Translations under genes and position numbers: made by a program
Shown here: piece after piece, positions 8,357-14,197 of the stretch
Layout: each line of letters starts with the position of its first letter
Position numbering within the stretch: the stretch's first letter is position 1
DNA from: Solirubrobacteraceae bacterium
GTDB lineage: Bacteria > Actinomycetota > Thermoleophilia > Solirubrobacterales > Solirubrobacteraceae
NCBI GenBank assembly: GCA_017882405.1
Contig: JADGPO010000074.1
Coordinates: forward strand, 1-31,985
DNA length: 31,985 nt
Reading direction: 5' to 3'
Notes under the pieces: generated by a model
Seen by the model: only the letters and a program-made list of their open reading frames with translations
The model's database searches: none
What the model was told of the DNA's origin: nothing

Positions 8357-9807
8357 CAGGCCAGCCCTCCGACGACGACGCTCTTGAGCTCGACGTAGCT
8401 GTCGAGCGCCTCCAGCCCGTGCTCCTTGCCGTAGCCGCTGGCCTTGATCCCCCCGAACGGCAGCTCGTCGTAGCCGTAGTGGATCTGGTTGACCCAGGTC
8501 ATCCCGGAGTCGATCCCGACCGCGGCACGGTGGATCTTGCGAACGTCGTGGGTCCACAGGGAGGAGCCCAGCCCGTAGGGCGTGTCGTTGGCGCGCGCGA
8601 GCGCGTCGTGGAAGTCCGAGTAGCGCAGCACCGGCAGGACCGGGCCGAACACCTCCTCGGTCATCAGCCGGGAGTCGGCGCCGGGCTCGGCGACCACGGC
8701 CGGCTCCAGGAACCAACCCTTGTCGTTACCGCCGTCACCGCCGCCGCACAGCAGCTCGCCGCCCGTCTCGACGCCGTCCTGCAGCTGGGCGAGCAGCTCG
8801 TCGCGGCCCGCTCGGGTGTGGATCGGCCCCATCCGCAGCCGCGGCTTCTCGGCCTTGACGGTGCCGTCGCCGGGCTCGTAGCGCTTGACGCGGTCCACCA
8901 GCTGGGAGACGAAGTCGTCGAACACGCTGTCGTGGACGAACACCCGCTTGCAGCCCAGGCAGGCCTGGCCGGCGTTCCAGTAGCGGCCTATGATCACCGC
9001 CTTGACGGCCGCGCCGACGTCGGCGTCCTCGCACACGATCACCGGATCGGAGCCGCCCAGCTCCAGCGAGAGACGCTTGAGCTGCGGGGCGGCGACCGAC
9101 GCGACGCGGCGGCCGACCTGGGTGGAGCCCGTGAACGCGATCCGCCGCACGTCCGGGTGGCCGACGAGCGCATCGCCGATCTCCGAGCCGCGGCCGGTGA
9201 CGACGTTCAGCACCCCGTCGGGAACGCCGGCCTCGGCGAACAGGCGGGCCACCTCCAGCGTGGCCAGCGGCGTGGTGGCGGCCGGCTTGGCGACCACCGT
9301 GTTGCCCATCGCGAGCGCCGGCGCGACCTTGGTGCCGAGCAGCGTGAGCGGGAAGTTGTAGGGCGTGATCGCCACGCACACGCCCATCGGGCGGCGGATC
9401 ACCTGACCGTAGGCAGGCCCGAACGCCGAGGGCAGGTCCTGGTAGGCGCCCCGCACCTTGGTCGCCGCCTCGGCGTAGTAGCGCACGCCGTGCGCCAGGT
9501 GGTTGACCTCGCCGATGGCCTCGGCGATCGGCTTGCCCTGCTCGGCGGTCAGCCCCGCGGCCAGCGACTTGGCGTTCTCCTCGATCAGGTCGGCGGCCCT
9601 GGCCAGGATGCGGGCGCGCTTCTCGGTGTCGGTGGCCGCCCAGTCGGCGAACGCCCGCTTGGCCGTCTCGACAGCCAGCTCGACGTCCGCCGCCGAGCCG
9701 GCGGGCACGCTGCCGGCGGGCTCCTCGGTGGCCGGATTGATCACTTCGAGCTCCTCGTTGGAGACGGCCTGTCGCCACTCCCCTCCGATCAACATCGATG
9801 CCTCCAT
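8356..9807 (-). CDS. NAD(P)+-dependent aldehyde dehydrogenase (second copy), first gene of leftward operon
   Basis: 483 aa. Seen: [49 protein letters not shown] (Glu), catalytic Cys283 in WNAGQACLGCK, EEVFGPVLP and ELPFGGIKASGYGKEHG. It is related to the first ALDH of the operon but clearly diverged, so this is not a recent duplication. It resembles lactaldehyde/vanillin-type dehydrogenases; the substrate is unknown. Two starts are possible: ATG 9807, preceded by AAGGAGAGG, and the in-frame ATG four codons later, preceded by GGAGG. It heads the four-gene operon and is divergent from paaA. In paa clusters lacking the fused PaaZ, a separate ALDH can oxidise the ring-cleaved semialdehyde, so that role is an option. 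Confidence 0.88.
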   Translation of the reverse strand: MEASMLIGGEWRQAVSNEELEVINPATEEPAGSVPAGSAADVELAVETAKRAFADWAATDTEKRARILARAADLIEENAKSLAAGLTAEQGKPIAEAIGEVNHLAHGVRYYAEAATKVRGAYQDLPSAFGPAYGQVIRRPMGVCVAITPYNFPLTLLGTKVAPALAMGNTVVAKPAATTPLATLEVARLFAEAGVPDGVLNVVTGRGSEIGDALVGHPDVRRIAFTGSTQVGRRVASVAAPQLKRLSLELGGSDPVIVCEDADVGAAVKAVIIGRYWNAGQACLGCKRVFVHDSVFDDFVSQLVDRVKRYEPGDGTVKAEKPRLRMGPIHTRAGRDELLAQLQDGVETGGELLCGGGDGGNDKGWFLEPAVVAEPGADSRLMTEEVFGPVLPVLRYSDFHDALARANDTPYGLGSSLWTHDVRKIHRAAVGIDSGMTWVNQIHYGYDELPFGGIKASGYGKEHGLEALDSYVELKSVVVGGLA

Positions 9808-9871
9808 TGAGCCTCTCCTTCTCGTCGTTGGTCAGGGCTCGCCGGTGTCGCCCACAACCGTGTCGATTGGT

Positions 9872-9890
9872 GCGGTGCACCCGGCACCGC
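9872..9890. promoter_or_regulatory. 19-bp dyad in the divergent aldehyde dehydrogenase/paaA promoter region
   Basis: GCGGTGC (9872-9878) and GCACCGC (9884-9890) are perfect 7-bp arms around 5 nt. The dyad ends right before a -35-like TTGACC. Since it lies between divergent genes it is more likely an operator than a terminator. The binding protein is unknown. Confidence 0.4.
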
Positions 9891-9919
9891 TTGACCGCGT
9901 GGAGGTAACACTATATGGT
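9891..9919 (+). promoter_or_regulatory. Predicted sigma70-type promoter of the paaADBC operon
   Basis: TTGACC (9891-9896), 17 nt, then TATGGT (9914-9919). It would start transcription near 9926, giving a leader of about 38 nt with AGGAG at 9951-9955, 8 nt before the paaA ATG. On the other strand TTGACT (9930-9935) and TATAGT (9910-9915) overlap it, but with a short 14-nt spacer, so promoters for both operons appear to be intertwined. Confidence 0.45.
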
Positions 9920-9931
9920 GGCGCTCGTCAG

Positions 9932-9942
9932 TCAAGTGTCAC
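9932..9942 (+). promoter_or_regulatory. Candidate PaaX operator upstream of paaA
   Basis: TCAAGTGTCAC lies just after the predicted paaA transcription start. The same 11-mer with one mismatch (TCAAATGTCAC) is found on the minus strand at 13250-13260, over the paaX start, in the same orientation relative to each gene. PaaX proteins repress paa operons until phenylacetyl-CoA binds. Assigning this motif to PaaX is inference from the shared word and position. Confidence 0.4.
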
Positions 9943-9963
9943 ACGCCTTCAGGAGCGTTAGTC

Positions 9964-10929
9964 ATGTCATCCGCCGCTCCCACGGTCGAGGAACTCGCCC
10001 CGCGCAGTGAGGACGAGGTGCGCGCCCACCTCGCCGCCGGCAAGCTCGTCGAGGGCCTTGCGCACATGTCGCCCGAGTACCTGAAGGGCATCCGGAGGAT
10101 CCTCACCGTCTCCGCCGACACCGAGCTGATCAGCGCGCCCGCCTACCTGCGCGCGGCGCAGCACGCCCCGGCGCTGAACAACTTCGGCTCGGCCGTGTCG
10201 ATCATCCAGGACGAGCTGGCCCACGCCCACATCGGCTATCGCCTGCTCTCCGACCTGGGCGTGGACACCGGCAAGCTGATCTACGAGCGTGACCCCGGGG
10301 CCTTCAAGTACCCCTATGCGTTCGACGTTCCGCTGGACTCCTGGCACGAGATGGTGCTGGCCAACGCCCTGTATGACCAGGCGGGCTTCGTGTTGCTCTC
10401 CGACGTGCACCAGTCGAGCACGTTCGGCCCGTGGAAGCGCGCGCTGGCCAAGGTCGACAAGGAGGAGACCTTCCACCTGCGCCACGGGCGCACCTGGGTC
10501 AAGAAGCTGGCCACCGTCCCCGAGGACAAGCAGCGCCTGCAGCAGTCGTTGGACTGGATGTTCATCCTCACGCTGGAGTGGTTCGGGCTCCCCGATCTCC
10601 AGAAGCGCCATGGCATCCAGCTGGAGTACGGCTTCAAGGGCATGACCAACGACGAACTGCGCCAGAGCTGGATGGCAGCCGTCGTCCCGTTCATGGTGCA
10701 GGTCGGTCTCGACGTGCCCGCGCATCACGATCCTGATCAGGACCGCTACGTGATCGACTGCCCGTTTCCCGCCCGCTTCGACGCGGAGCACAAGCGGTGG
10801 CTGCTGGACGAGGGCCCAGTCTCCTGGGAGGAGGTGATGGTCCGCTGGAAGGGCCGCGGCCCGATGAACCACGAATACGTCACGCGCCTGCAGAGGGGCT
10901 ACCGCGAGCGCCTCGAGGCGGCGACGTGA
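9964..10929 (+). CDS. paaA: Phenylacetyl-CoA 1,2-epoxidase catalytic subunit PaaA
   Basis: 321 aa, close to the usual PaaA length. It is the diiron oxygenase subunit that, with PaaC, PaaB and an electron donor, converts phenylacetyl-CoA to the ring 1,2-epoxide. Seen: a ferritin-like helical bundle with metal ligands Glu in SADTELISAPAYL, the DELAHAH motif in IIQDELAHAHIGY, and the second ExxH in VDKEETFHLRHGR. YDQAGFVLL and LEWFGLPD are also typical. The ATG at 9964 follows AGGAG by 8 nt. It is the first gene of the rightward operon. Its stop overlaps the paaD GTG (GTGA). Divergent from the aldehyde dehydrogenase operon, with probable joint control by PaaX. Confidence 0.95.
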   Translation: MSSAAPTVEELAPRSEDEVRAHLAAGKLVEGLAHMSPEYLKGIRRILTVSADTELISAPAYLRAAQHAPALNNFGSAVSIIQDELAHAHIGYRLLSDLGVDTGKLIYERDPGAFKYPYAFDVPLDSWHEMVLANALYDQAGFVLLSDVHQSSTFGPWKRALAKVDKEETFHLRHGRTWVKKLATVPEDKQRLQQSLDWMFILTLEWFGLPDLQKRHGIQLEYGFKGMTNDELRQSWMAAVVPFMVQVGLDVPAHHDPDQDRYVIDCPFPARFDAEHKRWLLDEGPVSWEEVMVRWKGRGPMNHEYVTRLQRGYRERLEAAT

Positions 10930-11315
10930 GCTCCTCGCTGATCGGTCGCGAGCAGGCAGTCGCCGAGGCCGCCGCCGCGGGTCCGCTGACGGCGGCGCAG
11001 GAGGTGGAGGCCCGGCTGTGGACGGCGCTGCAGGACGTCGAGGATCCCGAGATCCCGATCTCGGTCGTGGGCATGGGCCTGATCGTCTCGATCGCCTACC
11101 GGCTGCGGGAGCGGCGCGTCGACCTGGAGCTGACCTTCACCGCGATGGGCTGTCCGGCCACCGAGTTCATCGAGGAGGACATCCGCGAGCGACTGCTGGC
11201 CGAGCCCGACGTCGACGAGGTGGCGATCGAGGTGGTGTGGGACCCGGTGTGGACCCGCAGCCGGATCCGCGAGGATGCCCGCGCGACGATGCGCGGCCTG
11301 GGGATCGTCGCATGA
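10926..11315 (+). CDS. paaD: PaaD-like MIP18 (DUF59) protein lacking the C-terminal zinc finger
   Basis: 129 aa. PaaD proteins help assemble or mature the phenylacetyl-CoA epoxidase metal centres. Seen: LQDVEDPEIPISVVGMGLI, the conserved DPE(I/L) segment of MIP18-family iron-sulfur assembly factors, and LTFTAMGCPATEFIEEDI with the conserved cysteine, followed by VVWDPVWTRSRIREDAR. Classical PaaD (about 165 aa) carries an additional C-terminal four-cysteine zinc finger; this protein ends right after the MIP18 domain at GLGIVA. A separate small gene with just such a ribbon lies at 12217-12384, three genes later. The GTG start overlaps the paaA stop and the stop overlaps the paaB ATG (ATGA). Confidence 0.88.
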   Translation: MSSSLIGREQAVAEAAAAGPLTAAQEVEARLWTALQDVEDPEIPISVVGMGLIVSIAYRLRERRVDLELTFTAMGCPATEFIEEDIRERLLAEPDVDEVAIEVVWDPVWTRSRIREDARATMRGLGIVA

Positions 11316-11500
11316 GCAGCCAGGTGTGGGAGGTGTTCGCCCGCAAGGCCTACGAGGACCCGCTGCATCACGTGGGCACGGTGGCCGAGGACGACGAGGA
11401 CCTGGCGCTCGTCTCGGCGCGCTCGATCTACGACGAGCAGCCGTGGATCCACATGATCATCGTCCCCCGCGACGCCGTCCGCGAGGCGATCCGGGCATGA
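11312..11500 (+). CDS. paaB: Phenylacetyl-CoA epoxidase subunit PaaB, short form
   Basis: 62 aa. PaaB is a small bridging subunit of the epoxidase complex, usually about 95 aa. Seen: WEVFARKAYEDPLHHVGTV, matching the conserved start (YEVFVR...H.HVGS), then EDDEDLALVSARSIYDEQ matching the ALENARDAY region, then a strand IHMIIVPRDAV. The usual C-terminal tail of about 30 residues (up to HPTFY) is absent. Both ends are tightly coupled, the start overlapping paaD (ATGA) and the stop overlapping paaC (ATGA), so the short length looks native rather than a recent truncation. Confidence 0.88.
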   Translation: MSSQVWEVFARKAYEDPLHHVGTVAEDDEDLALVSARSIYDEQPWIHMIIVPRDAVREAIRA

Positions 11501-12216
11501 GCACGACCGCCGCCACCGACGAGACGCTGGCCCGGGAGACGATGGTCAGCTTCGTGGCCTCCCTGGCCGACAACAAGGCGGCGCTGGGCCGCCGTTACGG
11601 CGAGTGGGCGATCAGCGCGCCGACGCTGGAGTCCGCCGTGGCGGCCGCGGCCATGGCCCAGGACGAGCTCGGCCATGCCCGCTCCACCTATCCCGTGCTC
11701 AAGGCGCTGGGGGCCGAGCCCCCCGACGAGCGGACGTTCGGCGGCGACCACCGGCTGGCGCTGCTCGACGGCGAGCTGCCCGACTGGGCCTCGTTCATCG
11801 CCGCCAACCTGCTCATCGACGGCGTGCTGACCACGTTCGTGGCCGCATGCATCGAGAGCTCACAGACCCAGATGGCCCAGCGCGCCCGCAAGATCCTCCA
11901 GGAGGAGGGCTCGCATCGCGTCCATGCCGAGGCCTGGGCCAAGCGCCTGTGCCGCTCGGGTGAGCGCGAGCGCGAGCGTCTGCTCGCGCGCCTGGAGCAG
12001 ACCTGGGAGCAGGCCGGCCGGTGGGCCGGACCCGACGAGGACCCAGGCACGGCCGCCGCGCTGCAGGCGGGCATGATCGCCATGGGAGCCGCCCGGCAGC
12101 GCGCCCTGGTGCGCGACTGGCTGGTCGCGTTGCTGGAGGCCGAGGGTGCGACGATCGAGCTGCCGGAGCCGCGCGACTGGTCGCGCTGGGACGCCACCAC
12201 CCGGCGGTGGAATTAG
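11497..12216 (+). CDS. paaC: Phenylacetyl-CoA epoxidase structural subunit PaaC
   Basis: 239 aa, usual PaaC length. It has the same ferritin-like fold as PaaA but normally lacks a working diiron site, and it forms the PaaAC core. Seen: VSFVASLADNKAALGRRYGEW near the N-terminus, AMAQDELGHARSTY, WASFIAANLLIDGVLTTF and ILQEEGSHRVHAEAW, all in the order expected for PaaC. The ATG overlaps the paaB stop (ATGA). The stop (12214-12216) is followed immediately by the GTG of the zinc-ribbon gene. Cytosolic; partner of PaaA and PaaB. Confidence 0.93.
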   Translation: MSTTAATDETLARETMVSFVASLADNKAALGRRYGEWAISAPTLESAVAAAAMAQDELGHARSTYPVLKALGAEPPDERTFGGDHRLALLDGELPDWASFIAANLLIDGVLTTFVAACIESSQTQMAQRARKILQEEGSHRVHAEAWAKRLCRSGERERERLLARLEQTWEQAGRWAGPDEDPGTAAALQAGMIAMGAARQRALVRDWLVALLEAEGATIELPEPRDWSRWDATTRRWN

Positions 12217-12384
12217 GTGGGCACCTCCCCCGACTGCCCGTTCTGCGCAGCGAGCGCCGTCGAGCGGATCGGCCAGTGGGGCGGGCAGATGATCACCGCG
12301 CAGTGGCGCTGTGAGGCCTGCGGCTCCTACTTCGAGGCGGTCCGCGAGGACTTCGACGATCCCGACCCGCGCGACCGGCCCTAG
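12217..12384 (+). CDS. 55-aa zinc-ribbon protein, probable detached C-terminal domain of PaaD
   Basis: A small gene starting at GTG directly after the paaC stop with no gap. Seen: DCPFC near the N-terminus and RCEACGSYF about 22 residues later, that is two CxxC pairs forming a four-cysteine zinc ribbon, then an acidic tail ending DPRDRP. The layout (CPxC, a Gln/Trp-rich hairpin, CxxC, aromatic, Glu) resembles the zinc finger at the end of full-length PaaD proteins, which the PaaD of this operon lacks. Proposed role: the separate ribbon domain acts with the MIP18-only PaaD in epoxidase maturation (inference). The stop overlaps the convergent paaX stop within the same CTAG. Confidence 0.72.
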   Translation: MGTSPDCPFCAASAVERIGQWGGQMITAQWRCEACGSYFEAVREDFDDPDPRDRP

Positions 12385-13256
12385 GCGGCCGACCGCCTCG
12401 CCTCCCCGGCGCCCTCCAGCGAGGCGAAGTGCTCCTGGGCCGCCTCGTGCCACAGCGCGTGGCGCTCCTGGAAGACCGCGTGCGCGCGTGACCGCGGCCA
12501 GCCGGAGGGGAGCATGCTCTCGGGCAGGTCGGGATCCAGGAACGGGAACTTGCGCCACTCGTGCACCAGCATCGTCTGGGCGCGGAACACGGCCTCCGGG
12601 CTTCTGGGCGCCATACGCCCGAACCGGGCGATGAAGCCGCGGTAGGCATCGGCGACCTGGTCGAGGTCCCAGGCGTCGGCGATCAGCTTCTCGGGCTCGC
12701 CGATCGACCCCAGCTGCGCGCGGAAGGACTGCAGCTCGGCCACCGTGCCCCCGCCGGCGCTGGCCTGAAGCTCTGACTCACGCTCCACGTGGGGCGAGAT
12801 CCACAGCCCGCCGCGCAGCGAGCCGAACCCCGCCCACGCCAGCTGGGTGCGCAGCTGGTGGCGGATCTCGCGGTGCTGCTCGGGCACTCTCAGGATGACC
12901 AGCAGCCACTGGCCGTCCCATTCCCACGGCTGCCCGAAGCGATAGATGCGCTCGGCGCCCGTGCGCAGCATCTGCTCGGACCCGGCCGTCAGATGGATCC
13001 GTGATCGCCGCCCGTGGCGCTCGGTGCTCAGCCACCCGGCGTTCACGCTGCGCGCCAGGGCCTGTCGGGCCGCCTGGGTCTTGTAGCCCAGCGCCCCCAG
13101 GGCGGCGATCAGGGTCTCCTGCCAGACGCCGTCCCGCCCGGCGAGGACGTACTCGCCGAGCGTGGTGAGCAGCACCGACCGCGCGGCGGGGGCTCCGATC
13201 GATCGCCGGCGCAGCTGGTCGTTCACCGGCCGGAGACTATCGGCGTCACGTGACAT
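12381..13256 (-). CDS. paaX: PaaX family transcriptional repressor
   Basis: 291 aa, usual PaaX length. PaaX proteins repress phenylacetate genes and release DNA on binding phenylacetyl-CoA. Seen: an N-terminal winged helix (SVLLTTLGEYVLAG, then LIAALGALGYKTQAARQALARSVNAGWLSTERHGRRSRIHLT), the middle domain with WDGQWLLVILRVPE and GFGSLRGGLWISP, and the C-terminal region AQTMLVHEWRKFPFLDPDLPE with W.EAAQEHF, all family marks. The ATG at 13256 is preceded by GAGGA at 7 nt; a GTG at 13226 is an alternative. The start region overlaps the candidate operator 13245-13260, which fits autoregulation. Divergent from the 4HBT thioesterase and convergent with the paa operon. Confidence 0.93.
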   Translation of the reverse strand: MSRDADSLRPVNDQLRRRSIGAPAARSVLLTTLGEYVLAGRDGVWQETLIAALGALGYKTQAARQALARSVNAGWLSTERHGRRSRIHLTAGSEQMLRTGAERIYRFGQPWEWDGQWLLVILRVPEQHREIRHQLRTQLAWAGFGSLRGGLWISPHVERESELQASAGGGTVAELQSFRAQLGSIGEPEKLIADAWDLDQVADAYRGFIARFGRMAPRSPEAVFRAQTMLVHEWRKFPFLDPDLPESMLPSGWPRSRAHAVFQERHALWHEAAQEHFASLEGAGEARRSAA

Positions 13257-13260
13257 TTGA
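13245..13260 (-). promoter_or_regulatory. Palindrome and candidate PaaX operator at the paaX start
   Basis: GTCACGTGAC (13245-13254) is a perfect 10-bp palindrome. It overlaps TCAAATGTCAC (minus strand, 13250-13260), which matches the 11-mer upstream of paaA in 10 of 11 positions. It covers the paaX initiation codon and lies 18 bp before the ATG of the divergent thioesterase gene, so one bound repressor could affect both. Confidence 0.4.
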
Positions 13261-13277
13261 ATATCCTCGTCACCGCA

Positions 13278-13715
13278 ATGTCATCCGACAGCCTCGACAA
13301 CCCGGCGCGGATCCGGATCCGGCGCCGAGTCGCGTGGATGGACACCGACGCCGCAGGCATCTACCACTGGAGCACGGTGGTCCGCTTCGCAGAGGAGGCC
13401 GAGGCCGAGCTGCACACCGCCCTCGGCATCGCCGAGATCACGTTCGGCGCCACCCCGCGGGTCAAGGCCGGCTTCGAGTTCCGCCGGGCGCTGCGCTTCA
13501 ACGATCCCGCCACGGTCGACCTGACGGTCGCCGCCGTCGGGCGCAGCTCGGTTCGCTACCTGGCGGTCCTGCGCGACGAGCACGACGAGCTGGTCGCCGA
13601 GGGCGAGATCGTGACCGTCTTCATCGACACCCATACGCGCCGCTCGACGGCATGGCCGGACGCGGTCCGCGCCGCGCTGGCCGGCGCCGGCGAGCAGACG
13701 GCCGAGCGCGCTTAG
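13278..13715 (+). CDS. Acyl-CoA thioesterase of the 4-hydroxybenzoyl-CoA thioesterase (4HBT) family
   Basis: 145 aa, hotdog fold. Seen: RRVAWMDTDAAGIYHWSTVVRFAEEAE, which carries the conserved Asp and the Gly-Ile/Val-Tyr-(H) block at the start of the long central helix of 4HBT enzymes, then RFNDPATVDLTV and a final strand EIVTVFIDTHTR. It would hydrolyse an aryl- or acyl-CoA, freeing CoA from dead-end thioesters. ATG 13278 is chosen because the upstream TTG 13257 would sit inside the operator. It is divergent from paaX with a 21-bp gap and converges with the PaaI-like gene, with only 2 nt between the stops. Confidence 0.85.
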   Translation: MSSDSLDNPARIRIRRRVAWMDTDAAGIYHWSTVVRFAEEAEAELHTALGIAEITFGATPRVKAGFEFRRALRFNDPATVDLTVAAVGRSSVRYLAVLRDEHDELVAEGEIVTVFIDTHTRRSTAWPDAVRAALAGAGEQTAERA

Positions 13716-13717
13716 GA

Positions 13718-14161
13718 TCAGGTCGGCAGCGGCCGCACGGCGATCGTCACGCGCGAGAAGCCGCACATCTCGCCCGTGTCGTCGCGCATCTCGACGGCCC
13801 ACACCCAGGTGTCCTCGGTGTCGCTCACGGGCCGTGCCTCGGCGTGCAGCGCTCCGGCGCTGACCTCCCGGATCGAGGTCGTGTCGTTGGACAGCCCCTG
13901 GGCCATCATCCCCTTGGGGATGACCGCCAGCGCGGTGCCGCGCGAGGCCAGCGCCTCGGCGATCCCGGCCAGGACGCCGCCGTGCAGCTTGCCCTGCGCG
14001 GTCAACAGTTCGTCGCGGATCGGCACCCGGGCGCGCACCCGCTCCCCGTCGCCCAGTTCGCCATCGATCAGCTCCAGGCCGAGCACCCCGTCGAAGCTCT
14101 CGGCGAACGGGATCCGGGGCCTGAAGCCGTAGAACTCCTCGCCGGGGTCGATGGCTGGCAC
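13718..14161 (-). CDS. PaaI-type hotdog thioesterase
   Basis: 147 aa. PaaI releases CoA from stalled phenylacetate intermediates. Seen: LLTAQGKLHGGVLAGIAEALASRG, the central-helix motif of the PaaI family (GxxHGG...AExxAS), followed by LSNDTTSIREVSAGALHAEARPV and a final strand CGFSRVTIAVRPL. The family's catalytic Asp/Glu falls at IAEA. Start at GTG 14161; no strong Shine-Dalgarno sequence. Placed next to paaX, a 4HBT thioesterase and an aromatic-acid exporter, it fits a salvage role: if ring cleavage stalls, CoA is recovered and the free acid is exported. Confidence 0.85.
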   Translation of the reverse strand: MPAIDPGEEFYGFRPRIPFAESFDGVLGLELIDGELGDGERVRARVPIRDELLTAQGKLHGGVLAGIAEALASRGTALAVIPKGMMAQGLSNDTTSIREVSAGALHAEARPVSDTEDTWVWAVEMRDDTGEMCGFSRVTIAVRPLPT

Positions 14162-14197
14162 GGGTCTGGATGGTAGGGATACAGTCTCGTTCGGGCC

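Noticed and set aside
8357..8716. N-terminal extension of the enoyl-CoA hydratase
   Set aside because: The sequence is an alternative frame of the upstream aldehyde dehydrogenase; crotonase homology begins at ATG 8356.
8356..9807. PaaZ (fused aldehyde dehydrogenase and oxepin-CoA hydrolase)
   Set aside because: 483 aa with no C-terminal MaoC-type hydratase domain; only an ALDH domain is present.
4526..12384. Box-type benzoyl-CoA epoxidation pathway, prompted by the benzoate-CoA ligase
   Set aside because: The oxygenase genes are clearly PaaA, PaaB and PaaC; no BoxA, BoxB or BoxC-like protein is present in the window.
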